The position numbers were made by a program, and so were the translations under genes. DNA of 64,000 nucleotides, from contig OZ018328.1 in assembly GCA_963969495.1 (NCBI GenBank), positions 127,736,045 to 127,800,044 on the forward strand, written 5' to 3'. Origin of the DNA: Ceratothoa steindachneri (lineage: Eukaryota > Arthropoda > Malacostraca > Isopoda > Cymothoidae). The notes under the pieces were generated by a model. The model was not told the origin of the DNA and made no database searches. It was given only the letters and a program-made list of their open reading frames with translations. Shown here piece after piece: positions 49,001 to 61,045 of the stretch (position 1 is its first letter; each line of letters opens with the position of its first letter).

Positions 49001-52000
49001 TAAAAATATGAAAATGGTGGATGAAAAATGGAGAGGAACATACGGCAATTCCATGAAATGGGGAAGACAGGTTTCAGAGATAATGAGAAAAGTAGGGAGA
49101 AGCAGAGGCTGTCGGTAAGCATTAAACGCGTTTTTATTCAGGGACTGATAAAGAGAGAAAAGAGGTGACGGGCGATGGTATACAGGGTTAACTCAACTAG
49201 CACATGCGGTGCTGTAAGTCAGGTAAATCAAGGGATTCATTTGGGAAGAATGATGGGCACAGAAGCCGATTAGTGGGTTAATACAGTGAACCGATTGTGT
49301 AATCAGGATCTCTATCCTTACCATGGAAAAGGAGAGAACAATTATGTATACCATAAAGTATATACTTTATGGTGTCGCAAAACACATTACTAAAGCCATA
49401 GAATAATACAAAACATTTGCAACTAAAAAATATTGTGTTAAATATCAATAATAAGCAGCTACACGTTGTTTGTTGATTTGTCTGTTAACATTTTAAGACC
49501 ACTTTCAGTTGAAGTTCATTTTACAGGAGGAGGTTCTGAAATTAAATAACTCAGATTCTTGCTGAGAAACTCGAGGCAAACTCTGGTAAAAGTGTTTTGA
49601 TAAATTAGACAAAAAAGGAATAAATGAAAAGTCAGAGAAGAGTGAGACCAGAGTTCTTGAGACGTGCCAATAATTTTCAGTGGATGGGACAATGGACATG
49701 AGAGAGAAAACTGGTCATGCGGGCATCCCGTGAAGGCGGATTAAAGTCTTTGAGGAGAAAAAGGCGCGTCTATCTGATAGGGATGACCATTGCATTCAAT
49801 GTGGTTGCTCATCACTGGCTTGTAGCCCAGAACCCATGTAAGCAGTCAAAGAGCCCGTTGCAGAATTAGATTAAGGCTGGAGAGGGTTGAGCAAGATATG
49901 GTGTTGTACACTGAACGGCCAAATTTGAATTCGGCCTGGACCAATGGATGTAGATTCTAAGAAACTTATCTCTTTTATCCAAAATAAAAATCGGACACTA
50001 CCAAAGACAAATTTCAAAAGGTTTCTGTTATTTCTATAAAAATTAAACTACGACTTTCAAATAAAGTGAGATTTAGGTATTTTGTTTCGATAGTTTGTGA
50101 AAATAGGTTTAAAGACTTTCTTCTTTTATAGTGCGATAGAATCTAATGGAGAATTTCCCCCTTATTTTCGGCCAGTAAAAAATCTAACTCCTTTTCCAAT
50201 TTTTTTCCATGTAAGGGATATTCAGCCCCATGAGCATTATTAGAAAAAGCAGTACACCACACAACTTCCAGCCCGATGAATGGACAAATCTTTGCCTTTA
50301 GCTGCGCATCCTCTTTATGTGAGATTTACGCTTGTTGCATTTAGGCTAGTTAAGGTAACCTATCTGATTATAACAAATATAACGCCACATTTTAAAAGTC
50401 AATGTTGTTTAATATAATAAATAAGACAAGGTTAACCAAGGGAGTCCGAAAAACTTGAATTTGTCACAGTTGCACGGATTATGGCACAATTCAGACTTAA
50501 TCGGTAAACTTACTGTTGTAATTAATGTACCTAACCATAATAAATCTGGCCCAGCCTGGTCAAGTAAAGTTATGTCAACCGAAATTGTTCAGGCCGATCG
50601 ATAGCCAATATCTTTGCCGTCTTTTTGTCACTGTCATCATGTGAAGAATATTCCTCCAAAATCGTTCATATGATCCGCATGATCCCTAGTTTATGGGTAA
50701 AAGTGCTCCTCTTTTCTTAAAGCTCTATTATAACGCGACCCTATATTTTATTTAATAATAGTAGACATGGCATTGAAACTTAGACGCATTATTAGTAAGT
50801 AAATATCGGGAATTATGCCATCAATCTGGCTCATCTATTTCCGCTATACTGTACACAAATGGTTTTGTGAGAATATAAGCTTCTCAAGTAGCTTACAAAC
50901 GAAAATGCAAATACTAACTAAATTTCATAGACAGAAAATAGTTAAGTATACGGTTGTCCTAGAGTCCTTAGGCAGAGAGAAGGTAAGTAGAAGAATATAG
51001 ATAAGCTGGTGGTCCTAACACTTTAGACATATAGAAGTAATGTATAGGGTGATCTTTTACTCTTTGTTTCTACCTATAGACTTTAGGACCTCCCTGTAAT
51101 GTGCTCACTTGTTTTCAATGTAGAAAACGACCACAATTACTCGCAGTATACTGGAGTATATATTGTAGCATGAGTAATTTTATTTTCCCCGTAAATAGAA
51201 ACTTAAATTTCCTGCGTTGTTATAACCGAAGGGCAACTCTTTGTCGTCTAGGTCACATTATTTAGTAGAGGTTTACATTGCTAAAATAAATTGAAGTAGA
51301 TTGCGTGTATGAAGTATCTGTAAGCAAGGAGAGAAGCTTTGTATTACACGGTTGCTACCAGCCGTGAGGACTGGGTGGCCAGACCAGCGTTTCAGTCTTC
51401 TTCACACTGAGTAGAAATCAGTTCAGTCCTCCGAGTTGCATTGCAAAGAAGATGGGAGACAGCGATAGAAACATATAGTTATGTGCCATTACGCCTGGCC
51501 TGTTCCCTGGCCCTACCCCCAATAATTCAGGTCGCTTTCTTTGCTGTTCGAAATTAGCACACGTGCAGGATGCCTGTCAATTAATGGAGCGTTCCTATAC
51601 ACTTTACTGAGACGATTGTTTGGACCCCCATGTTGGTCATATTCTTGTTCAGACTCCCAATCAGGGGGATATTTGCACGTGTTATTAGTCCCACTACTGG
51701 GACAAACTGGTTGGCAACCATATCTCCTAGTACTCAGAATACTTGGGTTTGTACACTCTTGACTCTGGATTCACTGCCAACCTCCTCGATTATATCTGAC
51801 GTTCTTGGTGTTGTGTGCCTGCTCTGACGCAGGATCATGCCTTTCTCTTGATTTTTATTTTGTTTTTACTTTTGGCCGTTTGTATTTTGTTCGATTTGAT
51901 TGACTTTAGTGTTGTGTTTGTTGTTTCCTTTGTTCTTTTTTAATATAGCCTAATTATTAGGGTAACTTGATTACTGCACTCATGCCCATGCAGCAATCAA

Positions 52001-53219
52001 AAAGAGGAACTCTTACAAGAAATAACTGTATTAAGTTACCACCATTATTTCTTCATAAAAAGTTAGGTCCATCCAGTTATAAGTCTGACATTGCTATTGT
52101 ATTTGAGCAATTAAAAGCGATATAATTTCTCTATTAGTAGCAAGTTGTTAAAGTGTTTAGAGTCATTGCTTTCGGACTGTAGGACATGCATCAAACCCCA
52201 ATACCTATTTGAAATCAACCGATTTCTGATTTTTTGATGGTCGATAATTGAATATCATTTTCTGTTAACGGGGGTGCAAAGCAAACTTAAAAATTGGGAT
52301 CCCGTTTTTTTTGTCTTAATAGGTTTTGCGATCTCCCACGTAGGACCTTAGGAAGTTCATCGGAGTAAGACACGTCGTCGTAGCGAAACCACGTCTATAT
52401 AAGCATTTACCTAAGCAACATCTAGGATAACTCAATTGCCAATTGAATTTTCTGGATTGAAAGTGTCTGTAGATTATCTAAAGGGAAAAAAGAAGTAATT
52501 CTTCACTCTGTAACCATTAACTTAACCTCATTTAGGACATTATCATACAGTTGAAAAACATCTAATTATTAGAGAGAAGTATTTTTTACCTAGTCATTTA
52601 ATTTAATTTCCAGAAACATGCCTGAATGTATTTGTGTAGCATTCTTTTAAAGAATAGCTTATCTTCGTTTTTATCAGTGTGTATAGTGGATTTTCAATTT
52701 GTTTTTTATTCCTTGAAAGAATATTTGTTTAAAAAATAAAAGCGTTTAGAATAATGATTTTTTTCTCTCCTGATTATAATCAAGATCCTTTTTCCCATGT
52801 GAGTTTTATGAGTTTTTTCCAATTTATACGAGTATATTTAATTTAAGGTTAATTTAATCCTAAATATCTCTAATAACACTGGTTTACAAAAAAAATATTT
52901 TGCTCTGTGGCAAGGATGTAAAAGATGTGTTTTACTAATTTTCTTGTGGTGGATTCAAATTTATGAACAGTTTTGCCCTATCATGTGTAATATTTTTGCT
53001 TTCACATACCCCATTTTTATTATACTACATATAAATCTAAAATATAATGTGTTTATTTCCTTTGTTACGGAGGTATATTAGAGAAAAAAGAGCATAGATA
53101 CAGAACATCAATGGAACTAAATTACTTGGATAATAAAATACACACAAATCCTAATACAGCAGACAGTAGGAAGTGAGTTTTTTTAAAAGATCTTTCGAAA
53201 TTGGCCTTCGGAATGTCAC
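46051..53219. other. Long AT-rich stretch, no recognised gene
   Basis: About 7 kb with no transposon protein motif and no paired splice sites that I trust. A moderately GC-rich island at 51,330-51,840 has overlapping open frames (51,541-51,762 and 51,630-51,827) with no recognised family. A perfect 24-bp palindrome is at 49,350-49,373. The 49,000-49,950 part is purine-rich. Confidence 0.5.
49350..49373. repeat. Perfect 24-bp palindrome
   Basis: The half ACCATAAAGTAT is followed directly by its exact reverse complement with no spacer. Confidence 0.95.
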
Positions 53220-54240
53220 GCAAAAGCATCTAGCAGAAGTCTTCCATCATGCCGGGGTTTGAATTGCCTTGATGACGTCACGCAGATCGTCCCCTGCCCG
53301 GTGAAGAAAGCAAGGGATCAGACAATATGTACAATAGCGGAATTCAATAACATCAACCGGTACGAGAGACGCTGGAAGATAACAACTAATAGGGGCAAAT
53401 TCAAAATCGTCCCACTCAGCAGTACGTTGACGTGACTCATCATCATCGATGGGAGGAGATACGGCTACTCCGCTGAAGGCACTGTCCTGGGCTTAAAGAT
53501 CTCTGATACGCGAGACACTACACGGATAGGAGGAACCTGGCAAAGAGAGAAATATCCAAGCTATACAGGTTTATAGATCTTAGCTCGGCCAACATTAAGA
53601 AAATATACCTGATGTACGTCAGAGCTAAGCTCATCTACCCTCGCAGTAGTGACTCAAGCGGTCAACAAGACCTCAATGAGAAAACTGCTACAAGTACAAA
53701 ACTTCTCATTCCTACTAATTAATAAAGCGAGAAGGCGTGACCAACATCGGCAGGGAGATCTCCATACAAGGAAAAACCTTGCCCTTTGAACATCTTCACC
53801 CAGAAATTGGGAAGAAGGGTCTGGTTAACTCTTATGAACGATGTCATTCCAAAATTACAGGGAACTAGTAGCAGACTTAACACACGTCGTAACCAGTCTC
53901 ACGTACTAAGTTCTGCTCACAGGAAAACATTTAATCAATAAACACTTAACAGGAACACAAAAAAACTAACACAGTTCAACTGAAACATAAAGCAGAGAGA
54001 CCAAATAACATAACATTGAACCAATACAGGGAAATTGCTGAGCTAACAGCTATTAAAGGCGCCAATGCTCAAGAATTTAACCCCAAAATAAGTAAACAAG
54101 AATGGAGACACTAACAATAAGAAGAACACACTAACTACACAAAAAGAAACAAACATAGAAAAACACTACATACAACAAACAAGGCATAAAGGAAAAAATC
54201 AAAATAAAGAATATAATGTAATGCCCGCCTACTAGGGAAA
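53220..54240 (+). pseudogene. LINE relic: C-terminal reverse transcriptase and 3' tail
   Basis: FNNINRYERRWKITTNRGKF at about 53,341-53,400 matches the block in which Jockey-like elements have FExKWxIKTNxxKF. KISDTR and then SKLYRFIDLSSANIKKIYLM at 53,555-53,615 with YVRAKLIYP form the thumb-like block after the catalytic site. A further frame near 53,770-53,860 reads LGRRVWLTLMNDVIPKLQ. The following 300 bases are AC-rich, typical of a LINE 3' end. The catalytic box is not preserved, and stops are present. Confidence 0.75.
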
Positions 54241-54587
54241 ATTACCCCTCCCCACTTTAAAGTTCACTCACTTTTATCTACTACTATCCCATCATCTACT
54301 AAATTGAGTATACCATCTTCCACTCGGTCAGATCTTCACTCCACTCATTACATCGGTAAAGGAAGCAAGAACATTTCAAATCGCTCCGAAGATGATCTAA
54401 TAAGATCGAAAGCTTAGCAATTTAGTTTGGTTTTTACTAAACACATTCATTGAAAAAAAAGAGATGAATACAAGACAAGCGATCCACCATCTAAAAGATG
54501 GAATAAAAAAGAAAGTTAGAAGAAGAGAAAGTTTCCCAAGGAAATTAATTAAGGAAAAATTCACAATGGTATCAAAAAAATATATAT

Positions 54588-54588
<1 letters not shown>

Positions 54589-54618
<30 letters not shown>

Positions 54619-54619
54619 A
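54589..54619. repeat. (ATC)n microsatellite
   Basis: About ten trinucleotide repeats. Confidence 0.95.
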
Positions 54620-54998
54620 TAACTTTATATTTTAGGAATGGATTTTTTTGGAAAATAGTAAATACTTTTTTTCTTAGGTAAGAAATGACTCGGTGCGTTT
54701 TGTGGATTTTAAAAAATTGAGATAACAAGAGGAGGGCTTCGCCACTCCTCCTTATAGAAGGTGAAGTTTAGAAAATTTATTTTTATATATCTTCTACTAT
54801 AACTATATTTTAGCAACGTGATATTTTGAAAGTGGGGGAATTTAGTTTAGAGTTCCTTTTTAAAATTATTATAATTGACGAAGTTTAGAAAATTTATATA
54901 AAATTTAACCATAGGTGCTTTTTTTTAGATTTTGCATTTTAATCTTAGTAGAGAAGCGCAAGCTTCCCCTGTAGGGGGGAGTCGCGAAGCCATTGCCT

Positions 54999-55001
<3 letters not shown>

Positions 55002-55056
<55 letters not shown>
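55002..55056. repeat. (TA)n microsatellite
   Basis: Pure alternating run; the repeated Tyr-Ile frame through it is an artefact. Confidence 0.97.
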
Positions 55057-55059
<3 letters not shown>

Positions 55060-56034
55060 TCACAAAAATCTAGAAAATAAAATTAACATTAATCATATTT
55101 ACAGCTACATAATACATATATGTAGTAGCGAAATCATAAAATAGGCTTGTGTCCAACATATAAAATGGTTGTGTAACATGATTGTCGAGCAGCCCTAACC
55201 TCACAATCTAAGAATAGTACATTTAATTTTTGTAACCCTTTCACTACCATAATAATTTTATTCCAAATAAGGTTATAAAAGGTTTTAAAACATTAAAGTT
55301 TAGTTAGAGGCAGATTGAAATTTTGGGCATGTATACATGAATACCTCAAAAACTAGAGGTGATGAGTAAAAACTGGTTTTGTATCTGAAATCATCTCCCT
55401 AAAATTAGGCTAGAACAACTATTTTTGTGCTTGCTTCAATTTCCTTGTAAATCAGTGTAATTATTTCCATGAAGTTGGTAATGACCTATGATTGTTGAGA
55501 GTGAAAGAAATAAGCTAATTTTTAGTTCAAAGAAATAATAATATAACTTTAAAATTTTTGAGCATATCATTTTACATACAACATCTACGTTAGTTAGTAA
55601 CTAGTTAAAAAGTTATGTGCATATGGATTAGAAACGACAATCCTGGAATATTTTCGATAGTTTCGAATATAATCAATTTCAGATACAGGTAAAACCCCTA
55701 ACAAAATCACTCTCGTAAAAGATTCTGCAGTTTTAAAGTAATCTTAAGTGATTTTTTTTATCAAAGGAAGAATATAGTGAACGATAAATAGAGGATTAAG
55801 GAAAATTTTCATAGTCAATTTGACTTGAAGTAAAACAAATCAAATATGTAAACCTCGATTTTCTACAAATTACCAAAAGTATTTCTTTTCTCTAATTTCT
55901 GCTTCATAAAGAGTTAAAGGGCAAAATTATCGGATAAACTCTTATTAAATTTTAAGATGACGCATCATTCATTATGCATGACTACAGTAAATTTACCGTT
56001 TATTACTATAGAGATTAGATATCTTTAGAATATT

Positions 56035-56036
<2 letters not shown>

Positions 56037-56098
<62 letters not shown>

Positions 56099-56110
56099 TA
56101 TATATGTATT

Positions 56111-56181
<71 letters not shown>

Positions 56182-56182
56182 T

Positions 56183-56214
<32 letters not shown>
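56037..56214. repeat. (TA)n microsatellite, longest in the window
   Basis: About 178 bp of TA with occasional AAT or GT interruptions, abutting the left outer end of the large inverted repeat. Confidence 0.97.
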
Positions 56215-56372
56215 CAACAGAAAGAGAAAATTGGACACAAATGAGCAAATGAGACAAGAGAAAGGGACATTAGCACAACCCAGAATCAAAGAGAGCAGAG
56301 GGCGGCACAATGAAGGCGTTCCTTTACCGAGAAGACAGAAATAACGCCAAGGAAAAAAGTTTTTGAAAATTC

Positions 56373-56436
56373 CTGGCCGGGGGTTCGAGTCTGCTGATTG
56401 CTGGTCAGATCCTATACCGCTAAGCTACCAGGCACA
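56373..56436 (-). ncRNA. tRNA-Thr-like SINE head, left arm, B box damaged
   Basis: On the minus strand it reads GTGCCTGGTAGCTTAGCGG, an intact A box, then an anticodon-arm-like CTGA...TCAG. The T-arm region has lost about six bases compared with the right copy, removing the B box on this strand. It cannot be a functional tRNA. Confidence 0.65.
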
Positions 56437-56709
56437 GTAAATATATTTCGCCCAAAGCGTTACCTTATCAATCCCAGTATCTCCCTAATCTAGGAACCTC
56501 CAAGGAATTTTTATACCACATTCTCTTACCCGGTCACAATTCAAAGGCTCATTGTCCATGTCACATACAATTAAAGAGCAATTACAAGTTCTGCAATTAC
56601 AATTTTGAGCGGGTAAGAGGATGTAGTATAAAAATTCCTTGGAGGTTCCTAGCTTAGGGAGATACTGGGTTTGATGGGGGTAACGCTTTGGGCGAAATAT
56701 AATTACTGT

Positions 56710-56776
56710 GCCTGGTAGCTTAGCGGTAGAGCATCTGACCGGTAATCAGCAGACTAGGGTTCGAGTTCCGGCCAGT
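56710..56776 (+). ncRNA. tRNA-Thr-like SINE head, right arm
   Basis: TAGCTTAGCGGTAGAGC fits the A box and D arm, CTGA-CCGGTAA-TCAG forms an anticodon stem with a seven-base loop and anticodon GGT (Thr), and GGGTTCGAGTTCC fits the B box and T loop. The acceptor stem does not pair properly (GCCTGGT against CCAGTCA), so it is a tRNA-derived promoter rather than a working tRNA gene. RNA polymerase III would start here and read outward. Confidence 0.7.
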
Positions 56777-57102
56777 CATTTTCAAAAATCTTTTCCCCTG
56801 GAGTTATTTATGTCATTTCGGTAAAGGATCGCCTTCATTAGTGCCGCCCTCTGCTCTGTTTGGTTCTGAGTTCTTCTAATGTCCCTTTTTCTTACCTATA
56901 AAAAACTCCTGTTTCTTGTCTCATTGCTCATTTGCATCCAATTCTCTCTTTCTCTTGTACTATATGTATATATAGTCAGTTATACAAGGTTTCTGCATCT
57001 TTCTTTCTGTCTTCAAATTTATTTGAAAGGCAGAAGATAGAAATAAGGCGAAAGCCCTGTGGTTGTTGTTGTTATCACCCGCAGAACTTATAATTGCTCT
57101 TT

Positions 57103-57105
<3 letters not shown>

Positions 57106-57166
<61 letters not shown>
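57106..57166. repeat. (TA)n microsatellite
   Basis: Pure alternating run about 150 bp from the right end of the inverted repeat. Confidence 0.97.
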
Positions 57167-57168
<2 letters not shown>

Positions 57169-57335
57169 TATAATATATTACTTTAGTACATTAAAATATA
57201 AATTTATTTGAAATAGCTTTGCTAAGAAATACATACCAAGAAGTCTAAATGAAAAATAGACATCAAGCTATAAGAAAAATCTTAAACTTTTTTGGCATAA
57301 AAATTGCATAATTATATAACACATTTCAGCTAATG

Positions 57336-57345
57336 TTTATTTATT
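57336..57345 (-). terminator. Polyadenylation signals of gene A (two overlapping AATAAA)
   Basis: AATAAA occurs twice on the minus strand (57,336-57,341 and 57,340-57,345), about 240 nt downstream of the stop codon of gene A. In AT-rich DNA chance is possible, but the position suits a 3' UTR. Confidence 0.45.
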
Positions 57346-57581
57346 TGACTTAGTTCTTTGTGTTAGTGATTCACTAGTTATTAAATATACATTTCTCTAT
57401 TTGTGAAATAACAAAAAGACTCCTAAACCAGTCCTGTGAAAGAAATAAACATAGAGATTCCCTAAGAACTCTGCAGCCCCAACATCCTGGGAATATTTAT
57501 AGGTAATTTTCCTAACAAAAATTTAAAGCTTAATTCTTGCTTTGACATCCAGTTTTCCTTCGATGTCTGTACTCTGATCTT

Positions 57582-57744
57582 TCACAATGCAACGTCTCGA
57601 TACCTTCGGAAATCGTCACTTTCTGCTCCGAGTGAACTTTTGCTCTCTTGATGAGAATAGCCGTAGTAGACTTGAGGTAGTGAATTCAGACCATCATGAG
57701 GAGAATAAGGATCGGCGCAAAAACTGTGCGCTCTTCTCATATAT
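57582..57744 (-). CDS. Gene A, last coding exon
   Basis: On the minus strand the acceptor TTTGATTTTTCAG precedes 163 nt that run to a TGA at 57,582-57,584. Its first base completes the Lys codon left as AA by the exon at 60,802-61,045. The 53 codons read YMRRAHSFCADPYSPHDGLN and later YYGYSHQESKSSLGAESDDF, ending RDVAL. The composition (Ser, Tyr, Pro, Asp, Arg) suggests a disordered cytoplasmic tail with possible phosphorylation sites. The hydrophobic C-terminus could bind a PDZ domain, which is inference. The family is not recognised. Confidence 0.83.
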
Positions 57745-58744
57745 CTGAAAAATCAAAGGTTTTACTGTTACGACTGAAAGTATCGCTTCTATGTGGTGCA
57801 GAAAGTATACCTACATATATTGTCTTCCTGAGCGTATAAGGATGGTAATATAAAGACGTCGGGGGTCTGATTTGCTAATCCAATGGTCAAATGGTTTTCA
57901 TTGTTTATATTTTTGTATAAGGAAATAAATGGGAAAAAATGCAAAGTACAGCAATCTTCATGCAAAAATCATGATGGATATAATTTTTTAACGTTTTTGA
58001 ATCTAGTAAAAATAATTCCAGGAAAAATATTAATAAATTCTGCGCAGCGTTACGCTGTGGTTTAGAAAAATGATGTGGCAGAAAAAATTACTATATCGTC
58101 TTCCACAGCGTATTGTAAAAGGCGACCATGCTTGGATAAAGATTGCTGGTCAGACAAGAGAGGCACTAAGGTTTCATTCCTGTGATCGCATTATGCAATA
58201 AAAGTAATGGGCAGGTCTGTCGTGGCTCCCGTCCAGGCATGCCATTAATACTTACGAATTAATGATCCCAAAGGGAGGGTTAAATAGGAGAGGGAATATT
58301 TTGATGAGCGAACGATTTTAGAGGTAGTAAATGTGTTTGAAATAAGGAATTAATTGAGTGAGTAGTAGTTATGAGTGAGGAGTTCAATTTTTTTGAAGTT
58401 TGGGTATAAATAAACTCAAGAATTATATAGGTGAAGTTGTGAATTCCTAAGCTAAAAAACTGGTTCGTTATCAAATATGGACCCTGTATTGGTAGAAGTA
58501 TTCTAAGAGCGGTTCTGAAATGACCGAGGCAAAGTAGTAAATTAAAACTGAGAAGAAATATGGGCTGATGGTTGTAGGCGATATATATATATTAGTGAAG
58601 GGGTGACAGCATGAGAGAAGAAATAATTAAAGATTTGTTAAACTTCGAGAGAAGAAATATGTATAGGTATAGGGTTGAGTATTGAAGGAAACATAAGTGG
58701 CAAACACCTTTCAGCACCAGGAGGTTCATAAATACACCTAGGGT

Positions 58745-58930
58745 GCACGTGCTAAAAAGCTACGTAAGGGTATTCTGACGCCAATATTAGTATATTAAAG
58801 CGAGACTATTTTATTTAATAAGAGGGAAAGATCTTGAATGAGAGATGTGCAAATGAACAATGAGAGAAGGATTCTTGATGTTCAAAGTGTGGATAGAATG
58901 AGAAACGAGTTCTTTGTAAGTATTAATGGT
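58745..58930 (+). pseudogene. LINE reverse transcriptase, C-terminal fragment (first)
   Basis: The frame AKKLRKGILTPILVY, a stop, then SETI matches the widespread LINE block LYKGVLTPTLLYGSETW. After another stop a frame continues with MNNERRILDVQSVDRMRNEF, matching the MRFLRRMCGVxRxDRxRNE block that follows it in the same families. Only these two blocks are readable. Stops show decay. The clade (RTE-like or similar) is uncertain. Confidence 0.65.
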
Positions 58931-59599
58931 GCAAATACTAATTTGAAGGATTTTGTGGCTCTATTTTTGAGTGGTATGGGTATCTATGAAGAATGGAGGG
59001 AAAGAGACTTGTGAAGGGAACATACGAAATGGGTGATAGTGGCTGAGAAGGAAAGGAACATAATGTAAAGCCTTGATTTATTATTCCCCTTTATCAAAGT
59101 AAAGAGAGGAAAATAGTTTTCCTTGCCTAGTTTCTTGCTGGTCTTTCCTACATCGCCTTTCTGTATTATAGGTTATTTCTGACGCTGAATATAACTAGTT
59201 TCGCCCAGAAATATCCTATAGTAAGTATTCACTCTGCTCCCTTACTTGGCGATATATCACAGCAAACAAAGGTAGGGTTTGTGCTCAGTACAAATATCTT
59301 CATTGCGCGTTACCTTTACTTATCTATCAATGTTCTCTTGGAGTATCACTCAATTTATTCAATGAAGATACGCAGGTCTATCGCTCCTTCTCCCCGAACT
59401 GTGTGCTGAGATTATTATAAATCTTTTATACGTCTATGACATTATTATGGAATGGCTCTTGAACAACCTTCTGAAACATTGGCACTCGCTGTAAAACTAG
59501 TGCGCATTTTTAACGTTTTTACTCCTCGGTTGACTTGTACAACAGTAGAAATCTATATGTTAACTTTAACAGTCAATTATTCCTCTATGTGTTTATGAT

Positions 59600-60120
59600 T
59601 GCAAATCCTCTATCTCCTTTGGACGTAACCTTAGACGCATCAGCTCTCATGTCGATCACAATAGTCTCGAGATGGTCATTCATGCTTTCCTTACCACTAG
59701 CATTGCTCATTGTAACTCATTTCTCACAGGATAACATACCACCATTCATCGTCTCCTAAAAGAAACAATATTCTGGTACCGTGTACTCCCCCAGAGATGT
59801 TTATCTCATGCAATCAACGTATTCTGTGTACTGTACTGGATGCCAATTCAATCCAGAATTGCTTACAAGTTCCTCTCCCTTGCTTATAAGATTTTAAATA
59901 CTACATAAACCTCCTACCTATCTTCTGCATTAAGTTTATCCTGGTGTTTGAGAACAATAAGTTCTGGATCTGCCCGCTTAATTTTTTCCTTGACCACATC
60001 TAAGATGCATGGTTGATCCTCTCTCTCTCCAATAATTCTTAGCATGTGGGATGATCTTCCTGCTATATACATTTTTCCACATTCCTTAATGCCTTCGAGC
60101 GTGCCTCGATGACGCAATTT
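59600..60120 (+). pseudogene. LINE reverse transcriptase, C-terminal fragment (second, CR1/L2-like)
   Basis: NSLEMVIHAFLTTSIAHCNS at about 59,659-59,720 matches the VHAFITSRLDYCNSLL block of CR1/L2-like elements. VLYWMPIQSRIAYKFLSLAY with KILN at 59,823-59,900 matches their LHWLPIxxRIxYKIxxLxYKxLN block about 55 residues later. Two or more frame changes and stops separate them. An Ala/Ser/Arg-rich C-terminal remainder continues to about 60,120. Confidence 0.75.
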
Positions 60121-60801
60121 CTCTCATAACTCCTAAATAAACGTACGGAAGCTGTGTAAAGGATCATTTATGGTCTGGAAGAGCAGCATACAAACCCATA
60201 TTATTGCCGTTGTTTTTATGGAGCTCATCTGGCTGGAGGACGAAAGAATGACCGAGTGCCATTGATAGGTGTACATAGGAGAAAATTGTGAGAGAGCGTG
60301 CTTAGGAACTTCTTACCAGGGATGAACCAATACTGGACGATAGAGTACTGCGCGTATACTATCGTCGTAAAGGTAAGGCAGGCTTTACTTGAGAGAAAGA
60401 TATTAACTTTGTGATTGATAGAGAATAAACTGGAGAAAGAGCTGGATTGTTTTTTGGTCAAACTGGTTGATGATCTTAAACTGAATTTCCTTGGAAATTT
60501 TTAACATTTAAAATGAACTTTAACAAAATATTCATACAACCATCAATTAATATTAATTTCATCACCAAATCATTATGGTAGTTTTTATTACAATAGGTCA
60601 ACAGATATGAGGTTAAAAATAACAACACTATTTCCTGTTAATAAAACTTTCCAAGTTTAATGGCCACTTTCGTATTATTTTCTCTGTTACTATCTGCTTT
60701 ACACTTACGTGCCAATTAAACAGAAAAAGCAAATACGTGCCTGACTGAAAAGTTAATCCATTCTCCTGAAACTCTTGTAAGTTAAATTTTAAAGTACTTA
60801 C

Positions 60802-61045
60802 TTTCTTCTGTCGAGGCTTTGTGTCGAGAAATCTGTGTGCATCACTGAAGGGCGATATCCTATGGAGTACTCAGGATCGAGAAGACCTCGGGACATTGGG
60901 CCAATTTCGTAGTAGTCATAAGAAGGATGCGTATAACTAAGGCTAGGGGTATATCTTTCTATAGCTGGATATGAAGTTAGCTCCATCTTTGGCTGATGGA
61001 GTATAGTATGTTCGCTTGAGGTATGACTGATAATCGGCAATGAAC
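60802..61045 (-). CDS. Gene A, internal exon
   Basis: On the minus strand the acceptor CTGTCTTTTTAG precedes 244 nt (2 + 240 + 2), followed by the consensus donor GTAAGT. All 80 codons are open: SLPIISHTSSEHTILHQPKM, then Tyr- and Pro-rich text including HPSYDYYEIGPMSRG and PEYSIGYRP, ending TQSLDRR. The Tyr motifs look like cytoplasmic docking sites. Phase joins both neighbours exactly. There is no known domain, so this is likely a flexible region of a larger protein whose 5' exons lie beyond 61,610. Confidence 0.88.

Larger units (their letters stand above)
54241..56036. other. AT-rich spacer with microsatellites
   Basis: Contains (ATC)n at 54,589-54,619 and (TA)n at 55,002-55,056. A short GC-richer patch at 54,945-55,000 precedes the TA tract. 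No gene is recognised. Confidence 0.6.
56213..56960. mobile_element. Large inverted repeat built from two head-to-head SINE-like units
   Basis: The left arm (about 56,213-56,541) and right arm (about 56,600-56,960) are reverse complements over almost their whole length, with scattered substitutions, a roughly 25-nt insertion in the right arm and a small deletion in the left tRNA-like head. The spacer is about 58 nt. Each arm holds a tRNA-like head reading outward and a shared body, so the whole is a foldback of two divergent tRNA-derived units. TA-rich DNA lies at both outer ends. Confidence 0.85.
57745..60801. other. Last intron of gene A, holding two LINE fragments
   Basis: Bounded by a GTAAGT donor at 60,801 and an AG acceptor at 57,745 on the minus strand, with matching phases. 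Both LINE fragments inside are on the plus strand, antisense to the gene. Confidence 0.75.

Noticed and set aside
54932..55144. 70-codon frame with alternating Tyr-Ile
   Set aside because: It is a translation of a (TA)n microsatellite; the same applies to the two frames at 56,025-56,276 and to 62,973-63,170.
56710..56776. Functional tRNA-Thr gene
   Set aside because: The A and B boxes and anticodon arm are good, but the acceptor stem does not pair and the unit is part of a repeated SINE-like body.
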